Made by a program: the position numbers and the translations under genes. DNA of 64,000 bases. Source: Didymella arachidicola (taxonomy: Eukaryota; Ascomycota; Dothideomycetes; Pleosporales; Didymellaceae). This document shows, one piece after another, positions 9,992 through 20,922 of the stretch; the stretch's first letter is position 1; each line of letters opens with the position of its first letter. The notes beneath the pieces were generated by a model. That model searched no databases. It had not been told where the DNA came from and saw only the letters and a list, made by a program, of their open reading frames with translations. The stretch is from assembly GCA_016630955.3 (NCBI GenBank), contig CM050002.1, forward strand, positions 1 to 64,000. The letters run 5' to 3'.

Positions 9992-11806
9992 GGCCGAAGT
10001 CGCGCACTATACCGCATCAAGCGCGAACGAGGCTCGGGGTCGTGGCGGTCGCGTGGAGGTAGGCACAAAGGGGTTTCAACTTCTAGGGAGGTCAAAGCAG
10101 TTAACCAACGGAAACTCAACAACACTGAAGAACAAGAGCTTATTAAGCTTATTAATAAGCTTACTGAGGACGGATTCCCTCCTAACAGGCTTCAAATCCG
10201 AAATTACGCGTCTAAAGTAGCTGGTAGCAGCGTCTCTGATAGCTGGGTTACTCGCTTCCTCCACCGTCACACAGCTGAACTGGTCACCAAATGGGCAACA
10301 GGGAAGGATCGCAATCGCCACCAAGCTGACTCAGGGGCTTCTTTTGAGGCCTACTTCACACTTCTACACAGCAAGATAGCTGAGTACAGCATTGAGCCTC
10401 AGCACATGTACAATATGGATGAGAAGGGCTTCATGATCGGGGTACTTGAACGTGCAAAACGAGTGTTCTCCCGGCCACTGTGGGACAGCAAGCAAGTCAG
10501 AGGTACTCTCCAAGACGGCTCACGGGAGTGGATCACGCTTATTGCTTGCATAAGTGCCTCAGGGGAAGCCCTGCCAGCAAGCCTCATATACCCAGCAGCC
10601 AATCAAGCTATATACTCAGGCTGGGTGGAGGATATCAAGCCAGGGGAACACTCAGTCTTTGTCAGCTCATCTAGTACAGGCTGGAGCAACAACGAGATAG
10701 CTCTTGCCTGGCTTGAACAGGTGTTCGATCGCGCTACTAAGGCCACAGCACGGAGAAAGTATCGTCTTTTGATACTTGACGGCCACGGGAGCCACGTTAC
10801 CCCTGACTTTATTGAGTACGCCAACCAACGCAAGATACTCGTGATGATCCTTCCCCCTCACTCAACACACAGGCTCCAGCCACTGGACGTTTGCCTGTTC
10901 TCACCTCTGGCACGAGCATACTCAAATGAGCTTACGCAGTTCCTCCAAAGCAGTCAGGGGACCTCTCCAGTCACTAAATCAAACTTCTTACACCTGTTCT
11001 GGGCGGCGTGGCAGAGCTCATTTCAGGAGTCAACAATCGTCAACTCCTTTGCAGCCACAGGGATATGGCCCCCTGACGCCTCTGCTGTACTCAAACAAGT
11101 CAACAACACTTATACAGACAAAGAAGAACAATCAGGAGCTCTTAGACCAACAGACTGGAGGCGTATAAGGCAGGTACTTAAGGATCATGTGAAGGAACCT
11201 GACAGTGAGGCAGTGCGGGAGCTGACAGGGGCAATTCACTCTCTTACTGCCCAGGTTGAGCTGCTTACTGAGCAGAACAAAGGCCTGCAGGAGTCTCTTG
11301 CACACAGGAAGAAGCACAATAAGAAGAGTAAGCCCCTGAGTCTCCAACAGCGGAAGGAGTACCAAAGTCAACCTGTATTTTGGTCTCCTCGGAAGGTCAG
11401 AGAGGCACACTATCGTCGGAAGATCAATGAGCAAGAACAGGAGGAGCAGCATCTTCAAAAGCTACGTCAGAAGCAAGAGCAAGTAGCAATTAAGCTTCAG
11501 AGAGCAAGAGAGGCTCAGGAGAAGCGTACAGAGCGTGAGAGAGCTAAGGAGGTGAGGGTGCAGGAGAAGGCTAAGAAGGCAGCTGAAGCGCAGCGTCAAA
11601 GGGACGCTCGTCAAGCTACTACTGCTATCCAATTATCCCAAAAGGGTAAGCGTAAAGCCTTAAAAGCTACCTCAGGTAGCAATAAGCGTCAGAAACAAGC
11701 TGGTGATGCTGGTGGTGCGAAAGAAGCCCCTGAGGCACCCTCAGCTCCTCCACCAGTCACTACTCGCCGCGGACGCAACGTTAGGCTTCCAAGTAAATAC
11801 AAGTAG
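9992..11806 (+). CDS. Fot1/pogo-family DDE transposase, N-terminus degraded
   Basis: The frame is open from 9992 to the stop at 11806. Recognisable homology starts near 10060 (RHKGVSTSREVKAVNQRKL) with the CENP-B-type helix-turn-helix, including SDSWVTRFLHRH. The DDE_1 catalytic core follows: MYNMDEKGF (first Asp), LLILDGHGSH (second Asp) and LPPHSTHRLQPLDV (third Asp). A long basic coiled coil ends at TTRRGRNVRLPSKYK. The catalytic region has no stops. The expected first helix-turn-helix (psq-like) is not readable in one frame between 9990 and 10060; parts appear in neighbouring frames, so a small indel is likely. The family performs cut-and-paste transposition at TA targets. The start codon is uncertain. 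Confidence 0.8.
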   Translation, partial: GRSRALYRIKRERGSGSWRSRGGRHKGVSTSREVKAVNQRKLNNTEEQELIKLINKLTEDGFPPNRLQIRNYASKVAGSSVSDSWVTRFLHRHTAELVTKWATGKDRNRHQADSGASFEAYFTLLHSKIAEYSIEPQHMYNMDEKGFMIGVLERAKRVFSRPLWDSKQVRGTLQDGSREWITLIACISASGEALPASLIYPAANQAIYSGWVEDIKPGEHSVFVSSSSTGWSNNEIALAWLEQVFDRATKATARRKYRLLILDGHGSHVTPDFIEYANQRKILVMILPPHSTHRLQPLDVCLFSPLARAYSNELTQFLQSSQGTSPVTKSNFLHLFWAAWQSSFQESTIVNSFAATGIWPPDASAVLKQVNNTYTDKEEQSGALRPTDWRRIRQVLKDHVKEPDSEAVRELTGAIHSLTAQVELLTEQNKGLQESLAHRKKHNKKSKPLSLQQRKEYQSQPVFWSPRKVREAHYRRKINEQEQEEQHLQKLRQKQEQVAIKLQRAREAQEKRTERERAKEVRVQEKAKKAAEAQRQRDARQATTAIQLSQKGKRKALKATSGSNKRQKQAGDAGGAKEAPEAPSAPPPVTTRRGRNVRLPSKYK

Positions 11807-11960
11807 CACAAGTAGTTCACATAGGTCTATTTACTACTCTACTACAATATTATACAATATTTGCTGTTGTTGGTGGCTCAGTAACCTTATTTTTCAACAA
11901 GTCGATAGGATCTCAGCGGGGCGTTACGCGATGGTGGGCGTCACGCGCACGGACTCGGTA
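9992..11960 (+). mobile_element. Fot1/pogo-like DNA transposon, 5' end lost
   Basis: Contains a transposase whose catalytic region is intact. The right end is clear: sub-terminal GGGCGTTACGCG and GGGCGTCACGCG repeats, then GCGCACGGACTCGGTA, closely related to the CACGGACACGGTA ends of the other pogo elements here, closing at a TA (11959-11960). I could not find the matching left terminus, so the left boundary is approximate. The element sits inside an older minus-strand pogo fragment whose coding sequence resumes immediately at 11961. Confidence 0.75.
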
Positions 11961-12370
11961 AGCCAACAGGGGCCAAACCGCGCTCTTTTCGCAGAGAATT
12001 GGCGATATCAGTCACATCTGCGAGCTGGGGAGGCCGTCCTTGCTTGGACAGCTCAAGTATATGCGTAACAATCACCTCCTCCTCAGTATTGGTCAGATTC
12101 CGTGAGTTGGCCATAGTATCAATGCGTGAAGGTCGTCCAGCGCGTCGTTGGTGTAGTGTAGTTCGAGAGACGCTGAAGATAGCTGCAGCACGTTGCTCTA
12201 AGAGTTTCGCGTCGCGTTTAAGAGCTTCAAGCGCAAGCTGTATCTGACGCTCTTTTAACGCGTTAAACTGTTCTTGTTGGGGTGGCATTGGTGTAAAGGG
12301 GTGATTTTGGTGGGGTCTTGGCAAAAGTGGTCCGCTCGCCCATGTGGTCCGCTCGCCCGTGATGTACGTT
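11961..12370 (-). pseudogene. Truncated pogo-like transposon: 5' end and transposase N-terminus
   Basis: On the minus strand, a protein starting MPPQQEQFNALKERQIQLAL at about 12288 carries a psq-like helix-turn-helix (AAAIFSVSRTTLHQRRAGR) and the start of the CENP-B HTH (NLTNTEEEVIVTHILELSKQ). It stops being homologous at 11961, exactly where the younger plus-strand pogo element ends. Its outer end shows a duplicated GGGCGAGCGGACCAC motif (12310-12370). It belongs to a different pogo subfamily from the elements at 24-42 kb. The rest of the transposase is missing from the window. Confidence 0.7.
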
Positions 12371-12480
12371 ACCTAGTAATTCCTTCGCCCGTAAGATACG
12401 TTATAATAGGGTAACTTTTGGTATAGTCTTAGCAAAAGTGTTCTGTTCGCTAACTGTTCCGCTCGCTGTACATGTACGTT
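12371..12480 (-). mobile_element. Diverged terminal fragment of a related pogo-like element
   Basis: On the minus strand this reads AACGTACATGTACAGCGAGC... and aligns to the terminus of the fragment at 11961-12370 (AACGTACATCACGGGCGAGC...), with many C-to-T and G-to-A differences. The fresher element appears to have inserted into it. Confidence 0.5.
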
Positions 12481-12776
12481 ATACTTTATAAGCTCTTTCT
12501 CCTGTTGTTGAGTGAGCTTTTGTTGCTCTAAGTCTTTAAGTTCCCGGGGTACTTAAATGCCTTAGTGCCTGCGCGCCAACATTGAGCGATCAACACTAAA
12601 GCGAGCTGCAATTTTCCTATACACAAGTTTTTCTCCTAGTTCTAGCGCTTCAATTGCTGCAAGCGCATCATTAATTGGTGCCATGGTTGTTGAGTTATTA
12701 CGCGTCAAAGTGTGGGTACGATTTTGGAAACGGGGCGTTGCGCGACTCCGGGCGTTGCGCGCACGGACACGGTAGG
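12481..12776 (-). pseudogene. 5' remnant of a CACGGACACGGTA-type pogo transposon
   Basis: The outer end at about 12776 reads (minus strand) TACCGTGTCCGTGCGCGCAA, the same terminus as the elements at 24.6 and 39.9 kb. It is followed by the transposase N-terminus MAPINDALAAIEALELGEKL from about 12683, similar to MPGIRDALAAIDSLKPGEKL in the 24.7-kb element. Two in-frame stops interrupt the helix-turn-helix. The fragment is cut at about 12481 by the adjacent element. Confidence 0.7.
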
Positions 12777-13114
12777 GTACGTTAGGCTTAAATGCCGGGC
12801 TAAGAGGTTAGCTGTAAGGGATACGAAAGATGGCTAGTGGTCGCAGGAACGAGACAATCGTGAAAATATTGTGAGGGTAAGGTCGAGCTCACGGAATGCG
12901 GAGCAAACGTGTAGGTGCTAGAAAAATGCCGGTACAGTACGAGAGATAAATCTATAATATATATATCCAGGTGGAACACATTGCTAAAAAGTGTTGATAC
13001 AAAGACCGATTCCGACCTTGTAGATAAATCAATCATTTGTTCGGCATGGTTCTTTATCACCGGAATCTCCGTGCTGCTGACACCAAAAGCCCGAAGTAGC
13101 GCCCGTCAGCACGT
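12777..13114. other. Intergenic stretch, no gene seen
   Basis: Non-coding sequence between the transposon nest and the 3' end of the CFEM receptor gene. It contains a short (AT) run near 12955. Nothing recognisable. Confidence 0.5.
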
Positions 13115-14604
13115 CTAGCTGGCAGAACTCTTTGCGCTCTTCAAGTCAGCATCGATTTCCACCAGCTGTACAAAGCTCCTTGCGTCATCATTGGCCTGAT
13201 GCTTCTTCGTATGACTGATTCTAAACGAGGTCTGCACATTGATCTCGTTGTCGTGAAGCGGATTGAACGGGCTACGCCCGTGGCTATGTCCGTGGCTACG
13301 TCCAGAGGGAGCACCGGTATCCCTCGTAGTTGATCGATTTGAGCTGCGCATGATCTTGGGGAAGAGATGGCTGAGGCCAAGGCGAATAGAAGGCATACAG
13401 CTGCAAATTATACCAACTTGACATTCAATGACCGACCACAGACTGGCCTCAAGGTAGTCCCAAGTGTTATTAGTGGTGTTGGCGAAGTGGACAAGAGATC
13501 GAAGTCGGAGTATTGATACTATAGTGACACTGTGTACATATGTTAGCAATTAGCGGTAGTCTGTTTGATGCGCGACCCACAAAGCTCCCACGCTGAACAT
13601 GAGAAGCACGCCGATCTTCTTTTTCATTCCCATGTGCAGTTTCCAGATCTGCGTAACCGGAAGCGACAACGTCACGAAGTCGAAAAGGATGGAATGGGCG
13701 GCATGGGTAAAGGCAAGTGCGTTGTTGTTGATGCATGTCCCGGTATGCTCACCATCCCACTGTTTCCACGCAAAGTTGATCGGCGTGCAGACAAACGTGG
13801 CTGCGAGATCGAAAGCGACCATCGAAGCGATCTGGAAATAGATAATGGCCCACACAATTTGCCTGAACCGCTTTTCAGGGAAAATCTGGAGATAGAAGAG
13901 CAGAAACGCAAGCTTGATGAAGCCGAGGGTGCTGAAGTATGCTATCTCGCTGACCCAGAAGTACTGGAGGCGCAAGTCAGTCGGCGTCGTGGGAGTGATT
14001 TGGTATCGGCTCACCAGAAGAGTCGTCGTGATATCATCGAAAGGTACGAACCATATATCACGACCTAGACCAGTCCACGACATCTTGTAGCAAACAACGC
14101 ATAGAACAGTGTTTGATAGCAAGACCATGAATGAGTTTGCTTCATCGAGCAACTGCAGTCGTCCAACTATGAAGCGAACGACCCACTGAGCAACCACACA
14201 CACGACAGCCATGGTAAACAAGGCAAGGTTGACATGGCGATAGGTCACTGACTTATCTCTGACTGGCTTGTCGGTACAGGCTTTCAGCGTGAGGTTGAGT
14301 GTTCTCAACTCATCTTTGCGACGACATGATGACGCGAAACAAGTTCTTGCTGTGTTGAGAGTTTTCCCCTGATTGCAAGCACAGGATGCATTGGTTTTCG
14401 ATAGCGGGTAACAAACTGTATTTTCAAAGGTGCTGTTCAAACAGTCTTGCTGGCACCATTGTTAGTTGGAGACGCGTACTGAGAGATGTCGACCATACTT
14501 ACGGCGCAGATGGGCAGCAGACTGAAGTCATGCGTTTGGGCTCGACAAACAGAGAGCAATAGAAAGAGCGACGCAGCAACCCACGTGGAGTAGTGAATTC
14601 GCAT
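13115..14604 (-). CDS. CFEM-domain, PTH11-like G-protein-coupled receptor
   Basis: Three exons by splice signals and frame: 14604-14503, 14449-13581 and 13529-13115, giving 461 residues. The first exon encodes a signal peptide ([20 protein letters not shown]) ending in LLPICA. The second opens QDCLNSTF and continues with the cysteine-rich CFEM module (CxCN, C...C to about residue 85). Seven hydrophobic segments of the fungal rhodopsin-like domain follow, including the typical [20 protein letters not shown] and [10 protein letters not shown]. The last splice joins SVGA to FVTIVSI. The tail is hydrophilic. PTH11-type receptors sense surfaces or host cues at the plasma membrane in plant-associated fungi; the ligand here is unknown. 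The introns are 53 and 51 bp. Confidence 0.87.
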
Positions 14605-15651
14605 CTTGTGTTCTGATCAGTTGCCACCACGGTACGGGGTAAAGGGTGTGCCACGAGTGACAGAGGTGCCGTGAAGCAGAGAAATGCATCAGGAACAACG
14701 CACTACAGGTCGGGTCATAAGAGCTGCCCCTGATAACGTGCGTACACTGCCAACGGCCCCTTTGCAGGACGACCAGGTTGAGGAGCGATCGCAAAGCGCT
14801 GGTTCCGTGCCGCAGTGGAGATGCCCACCGGTCCCCCGGACCTATATTCCTGCATTTGTACACCACTAACGGAAACTGCCGAATGTTGGTTCGATCTATT
14901 ATGACAGTACTATATGGATATCCGATGGGGCATTAGGATCGAAGAGACATTGCCTTGCTTGTCGCGTACGTCGCGTGGTGAACGGTAGATCATTAGAGAC
15001 TGACACGAATCTCAACGGTAAAGACTAAGGTTCAAATAGAAGCTGAGAGAAAACCTCCTGGTGAAGAAGCCTTGCGGCAGTCTCGAGTCTCGACCTCCGA
15101 TCCTAGAGACGCACGAGCATCGGATACACGGACTTAGCGGTGCTGACGGCTCTCTCGCTGAGGCGTCAATGTCCCTGCATACGGGCCGACCACTTCAAAT
15201 AGGGCCGTGAAACGTATTCGGTTTCCGAGGCATGACCAGTTGGGGATATCAGCTCCATGCTGTTGAGGTTGTCCTGAGTCAAGAGGCCCTACGCTGCGGG
15301 TGATGATCAGCGGGTCCACCCGGCGCCCCAGCTCCAGTCGTGCCCTCTCCACATGCAAAGCAAATTTACCAACTTAGGCGTAGCAAACGACCCCGGAGAG
15401 CAACAGATAGGCACCAGTACGTGCACATCCCTTTGCGATAGGAGCTAGTCATGTCCCCAGAGGTTCGGCAGGGTCCTATTATCGGAACTCTATTGGAAAC
15501 AAGAGATTGATACAACAAGATGCAGTACAAACAATCATAAAGAGCAAAGCAACGGACGCACGGGCAGTATTTGCAAGTGGGTACCCAAGGACGCACAGGG
15601 CGACGAACGTAAACGCTTCAAATTGGTAGTACATGCAATACGAATACTACC
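14605..15651. other. Intergenic region, no gene seen
   Basis: About 1 kb between the start of the CFEM receptor gene and the stop of the aminotransferase. Only short, unrelated open frames are present. It presumably holds the receptor promoter and the aminotransferase 3' UTR. Confidence 0.5.
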
Positions 15652-17109
15652 TTATAATTCCTTCACTACTGCCTCCAGGGACTCCTTGAAAATGTTACAA
15701 GCCTGAGTCATCTCTTCCTCGCTGATGGTAAGCGGTGGGATGAACCTCAGAACGTCAAACACGGAGGTACTAAGAAGCAGCATATCTCGCTTTACGCATT
15801 CCTGGACGATTTTTGGCGCAATCTGTGGCTGTGCTTGTGCTTCCCGCGAAGTTGTGTTTGAAGATTCGCGCTGCAGTTCTGTGTTTGCAAACTGCACACC
15901 AACCATCAGGCCTCTGCCACGGACGTCCTCAATCAGATTCCCAGCTTTTGTGCCAGAGGCCTTGAGGTCCTTAAGGAAGGTAAAAATCTGCTCAGAACGG
16001 GCAGCGACGTTGTCGAGGATGTTCTCCTCGCGGAACACCTCGATGACAGCTTTGGCAGCAGCGCAAGCCACTGCATTTCCAGCATATGTTCCACCCATTG
16101 ATCCGGGCTTCTGCAGATCCATGAGATCCTTGCGGCTTGCAATTCCAGACAGAGGGAAACCATTTGCGATACCCTTGGCGAAGATGAGGATGTCGGGTCG
16201 GACGCCAGACTCCTCAACGAAAAACATGTGACCTGTACGGCCCATGCCAGACTGAACCTCGTCAGCGATGAGGAGGATGTTGTTCTCGTCGCAGATCTTC
16301 CTCAAGCCGTGCAAGAACGCTGGAGGAGCAGGGACGTAACCACCCTCTCCAAGGACGGGCTCCAAGATGATAGCAGCAGTATCAGACGGCGAAGTCTGCT
16401 GTTGCAGAGTGAGCTTGACCTGGAGTAGAGCCTGGTTGACGAGCTCCTCCTCGGGTGTATCTGGTGTTGCGCCGCCGAACTGGCTGTAGTAAGGGAATGC
16501 AGTCGCGAACACACCGCCCATCAACGGGCCATGGCCTTCGCCATAGATTGTCTTTGATCGTGTCATCGATGCCGTTGCGTTTGTGCGACCATGGTAGGAG
16601 CCCTGCATAACGATGATGTTGGGCTTCTTCGTAGCTCCGCGGGCCAGCTTGACAGCTGCTTCGACTGCCTCAGCACCCGAATTCCACAGGAAGACTGTGT
16701 CCAGAGACTTGTGGGGAAGTATAGGAATCAGCTCCTTCAAGAGAGCAATCTGTGCGGAGCTGAAGCCAATATTAACTTGAGCATGGGTAATCTTGCCGCA
16801 CTGTGCGGCAGCAGCAGCGCTGACTTTGGGATGGCAATGGCCAAGGTTCACGACGCCAATGCCGGCTGTCATGTCAAGCAGCTTGACGCCCTTGTCGGTG
16901 GTGATAAAGGTGCCCTTGCCATCTTCAAAGACATGCTTCGTAAGGCGCCCAATTCCCTTTGCAATGTGTTGCTCACCGAAAGCTGCGCCTTCGAGATCAG
17001 AAGCCGCGGGTTGTGTCGAAGAGAAGGTGCGTGAGTGGGACTGTGTGCTAGAGCGGGCGACGGCAGGCGCAACGGCGCGCAAGGCGGAGGACGAGGTTCT
17101 TTGCAACAT
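15652..17109 (-). CDS. 4-aminobutyrate aminotransferase-like class III PLP aminotransferase, mitochondrial
   Basis: Intronless, 485 residues from the ATG at 17109. Residues 1-38 are rich in Arg, Ser and Ala with no acidic residues, typical of a mitochondrial presequence. Class III fold-type I signatures are all present: GIGVVNLGHCHPKV, NSGAEAVEAAVKLAR (about 143), the Asp-containing LLIADEVQSGMGRTG (Asp about 283), and the PLP lysine in FAKGIANGFPLSG (Lys about 312). The family moves the amino group of GABA (or a related omega-amino acid) to 2-oxoglutarate, feeding the GABA shunt. Which omega-amino acid is used cannot be told from sequence, and acetylornithine- or diaminobutyrate-type specificity remains possible. 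It appears intact despite its subtelomeric, transposon-rich setting. Confidence 0.9.
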   Translation of the reverse strand: MLQRTSSSALRAVAPAVARSSTQSHSRTFSSTQPAASDLEGAAFGEQHIAKGIGRLTKHVFEDGKGTFITTDKGVKLLDMTAGIGVVNLGHCHPKVSAAAAAQCGKITHAQVNIGFSSAQIALLKELIPILPHKSLDTVFLWNSGAEAVEAAVKLARGATKKPNIIVMQGSYHGRTNATASMTRSKTIYGEGHGPLMGGVFATAFPYYSQFGGATPDTPEEELVNQALLQVKLTLQQQTSPSDTAAIILEPVLGEGGYVPAPPAFLHGLRKICDENNILLIADEVQSGMGRTGHMFFVEESGVRPDILIFAKGIANGFPLSGIASRKDLMDLQKPGSMGGTYAGNAVACAAAKAVIEVFREENILDNVAARSEQIFTFLKDLKASGTKAGNLIEDVRGRGLMVGVQFANTELQRESSNTTSREAQAQPQIAPKIVQECVKRDMLLLSTSVFDVLRFIPPLTISEEEMTQACNIFKESLEAVVKEL

Positions 17110-17800
17110 CACGGTTGTGCTTGCAGTTGCGGTCGTTCGATGGGAGGTCGTATATTCGGGAGGTAGAGGAACAGCTGTTCAACGACGCACAATGATACTT
17201 GACACAATCGAACGTGGAGAAGGTGGATGGGGATTAGCGTTCATATTCAGGATAATTGATTATCGATATCGGCCGACCTCGGGCATTCGTCGCGCCCTTG
17301 ACGCGTGTGACGCCACAGACGCCAGTAGAAGAAAGCCTTGCAATGGTGCTGCGACTCTCGAGCTTTTTCGTGCGTCAAAATAACGGCGGGGTCTTGCTCG
17401 AGACGCAGGGCAATGTATCCGAGATACACGGATTTCTATGGTCTGACGTCATAGGAAGGAAACGAACACGGACTGTTTCACGACACGGGTGAACGCCGGT
17501 ACCATAATATATTCCCCACACTACTGACTAGTCACCGCCTCGTCCAGGTACTCTATCGGTTGAGTTCGCTCTAATTAGTCAATGATCCGAAGAGGTTGTA
17601 GTCCTGCAGGAACGACTTATCGTCAGCGCCCCGCTCGATGTTGGTGAGGTTTCATAGTCCGGATGGCGGCTTCACGGCTTCAACGATGGCTACGAGTTTG
17701 ACATTAACCTACATGAGTAGCTACGAATAAACTCCATGACAACGAAAAGCGAGGGAATCCAATTTGAAAGTGTGTCAAAATGTCACTCATGGCCCTGCGC
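17110..17800. other. Intergenic region, no gene seen
   Basis: Upstream of the aminotransferase start and downstream of the DUF6594 gene. No convincing coding sequence; it likely holds the aminotransferase promoter. Confidence 0.5.
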
Positions 17801-19123
17801 TTACATTGATACCTCACTACCAGGTGGCACTTGGATGATAGGCTGCGAGATAAAAACAACCATAACAGCGGAAAACCTGTGCTATGTCAGTACTGTTCGC
17901 ACATCCTCGAGTGACAGAAACTTACGCAGCGGTGGCAGCGAAGATCTCTGTTCTCGAGCTCGTTCCTTGTGTCAGGAATATAAGGCCTGCAGCGAATACA
18001 ATAGCGAAGAAAGTGATACACAGTAGCAAATCCCTAGTGCTTGAGAGTTGCTTGAGCACTACAATGGCAACGACAGGGATCAAACATGCCACAATGGTCG
18101 ACAAGCTTGAAGTCAGACGCAACGCCCCGCCCTCTGATTTTCGCTCCACTGTGTTTTGCTCCTTTGGACGCTGCTTGTGTCTGATATGTCTGCGTTGTGC
18201 CTCCTCGTCGTGTTTTCTCTTGCTATGGTTCCGTATCGACCACCAAAGTGGAATCAGGTAGTAGACCACCCATCTGGTCAAGCCATCTATTTTGGCTTTT
18301 GGGTGTGTCACAGCGAGGTCGAAATCGCCTTTTGGAGGCGGCCTGGCCCACAGCAGAGCACTTAGAACCGTCCGGAATGTGGTGGAGTGGTGGATATCAT
18401 CTCTATCGCCATATGTCTCGACTAAACCATTCCTGTCGCACACTGCGCTTTCGCCTCCCCGATTGGCAGATAACCAAAGTCGAAGCGATCGCATGTTGTA
18501 CTCCTCAGGGTCTGATAGGGCAGATACCCTCGACAACTGCAAGAGTGCCTCATCTACGTATGTGCGTTAACTTTAAATCGTAGGTTCGGGTTTGAATAGC
18601 TTATACACGTACTGTATTCGCGCAATAAAACTCTCAGCCTGAGTAGTAACTCATGGTATTTCGAGTCTGCATCTTCAACAATGTGATCGTAGCGGCGCAC
18701 GTTAAGCTGGGTCTCCTCTTCTTCCGTCTCGATCTGCTGACGTAGGAGCTCCAACTGGACTTGATAATAAAGGAGGTTCTTGACATTGAGCTCCCGAAAC
18801 CGCGGGAAAGCAGCGAATTCAGGCACTTGCGCCATGATTTCTGCAAGCCCCGGCCATCCATAGCGATCTCTAGTCTGAAGGCCTGTATCACCATCGCGTT
18901 CCACGCTCGAAGTGTATCCTGAGCGTGTGCTCTGTGAATCTGGGCTTCTGGGCTCAAAGGATGTCCTTCTTTCCCCGGGGCCTTGAAGCTTACTTTTCGG
19001 GCTAGGTGGTGATGAAGAGTCGATTGCTGTGATCTCATCGGAGTGGCGACTCACGTTCTGTTCACATGGTGAGTCCATTTCAATCGAACTCTGCTCTACT
19101 GGGGGACGTTCGGTGTAAGTCAT
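17801..19123 (-). CDS. DUF6594-domain membrane protein (intact paralogue)
   Basis: Exons 19123-18613, 18553-17926 and 17876-17801 give 404 residues with good frame across 59- and 49-bp introns (donors GTACGT and GTAAGT). After a disordered Ser/Pro-rich N-terminus the DUF6594 signature begins at GWPGLAEIMAQVPEFAAFPR, then FRELNVKNLLYYQVQLELL with a coiled-coil stretch, and LREYNEALLQLSRVSALSDP across the first splice. The C-terminus has three hydrophobic helices (LSTIVACLIPVVAIVVL, LLLCITFFAIVFAAGLIFL and FSAVMVVFIS after RTEIFAATAA). DUF6594 proteins are abundant, fungal and of unknown function; the layout suggests a membrane-anchored protein with a cytosolic helical domain. A damaged paralogue lies 4 kb away on the same strand. 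Confidence 0.83.
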
Positions 19124-20922
19124 GACTGCAGGAAAAGCTGCTTGAGCTTGGATGTTTCTTAGGCACAACCACATACATACCTTTTGTCTCGAGGCTGACA
19201 GCTGTGCTTTCTTTGCAGTGTTGCTCGGCTGATAGCTTCGTGAAGAGGGGTCTGCATGTGGGCTGCATGCGGACAGTTGCTCTAGCCTCGCGAACACTCA
19301 TTGTACAGCAATCGATGAGCGCTGATTCGCACCTCTTCGCTTGATCAGCATGCATCATCTACGATTCCTCGAAGTCGTTCACTGTGATGGCCTCCCGGAT
19401 TCGCGACGAGAGCCGGTGAGATGAATGCGTATCCACGCCGCCACATGGATCTCACCGCAGCTTGCAGTAGCAGGTAAATGCGTGCATTCGATAAAGAAAG
19501 GGACGCATAAGAATTCTTGATAACTCCACACTGCACCCACCTTGTGTTCGACTCAGCCATTACACCAATGCCATCGTCAGCAGCTTCTTTGTTTGCAAAG
19601 CTCAACCTGAGGAATATCTCGACCCTACAACAGATGGGAGCACTCATGGCTCTTAGAAAGGTAACCGTTCCCTATCAGACGAGCATTCGGTCTCTCTAAT
19701 GGCTTGTTCGTAGGCAGAAGAACGGAGACGTGTTTTCGGTGCCGAGACCTCGTCGTAGGTAGCGCGGCGCGTGCTGGGCATGTCAACAGAAGCGAGGCGC
19801 TACTACCCTTTGGAAGCAGCGGCGAAGTCAAAACCCATGACGACACGGGTAAGTATCCATCACATGTCGACAACGCGGGGACATACCGACATGTCGATTA
19901 TAATGCTCATCTATTATCTACATATACATCTCGCAGAGTGCCCGGTGGTTCGCGTAGCGTGGCCACCCCGTCCACACCAACTGCGGAGTCCACTCACCGG
20001 CGAGTCACCGATCAACAAGGATGCACTGTGCTGCGCCTTGCTGACCACCATCGTGCAGCGCCTCTCATTGAGACAGCTGTCAGCCCAACCGATTGCCTTG
20101 CTGCCTTCTTTCCAACCATGAAGGTGCACCGCAGTCTCTCGTATTGGCCCCTGCATTCATTCGCTGTCATGGTTCCGGCTCTGGTAGCGCTCGCTATGTG
20201 TAAAGCTATGAGCCTTATGCGTGCGCACTGCGCTCATCATTGGTTGTGAGCGTTTGTTCTTGAAGGAATATTATATTGCGGCAGTGTTTTCTCGCACGCT
20301 GACCCAGAGAAGTCATGTCTTGCACGCCCAGCTCTTACCATGGTTGCATGGGCATCGAAACCATCTCCCACGCCGCGACCTACATGGCAGGAGAGATGCA
20401 ACTCTCCATAAAGTTTCCCGCAGTACCAAGAGAAGCGATGGACCTGGTGTGGCGATGAACTCGTCGCGCTGCCCGAATAAGTTATCTTCTGGCCCCTTCC
20501 ACAGGATCAATCCGACAAGGACCAATTAGGTTGTTAATATTGTCCATCTCTTTCTCGGTTGCTTTTGGCCCCAACATTGGATGAAAGCAACACACGAACG
20601 ATTACTCCCAACCGATGAACTATGCATCTGGCTGCCTGCCACCTTCCTCTCACTGCCCTTCATAACACACGGTATCAGCCACCCCCAAACAATACGCTAA
20701 CAAAGGTTGCCTGACGCGGACGAAATAACTGACCGAAGTATTCCTGGAGACCGAGATATCGCATGCTTCCCACATCCAGTCTTTGCTGTGGGGGCAGCAG
20801 CTAGAATATAAAATACGCAGCCTCCTGCAGTGCAGGTCATACTCGTCCCACACAACACGCCTCGCATTTGCGCCTCACATTGGGACCACAGTTTTTTTTT
20901 TCCAACACGCCACGTTACCAAG
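19124..20922. other. Intergenic region, no gene recognised
   Basis: About 1.8 kb with only short open frames on both strands, none with recognisable domains or a convincing splice structure. It may be decayed accessory sequence. Confidence 0.45.

Noticed and set aside
12915..13118. Short plus-strand frames between the transposon nest and the CFEM gene
   Set aside because: Under 70 codons, no domain, no splice support.
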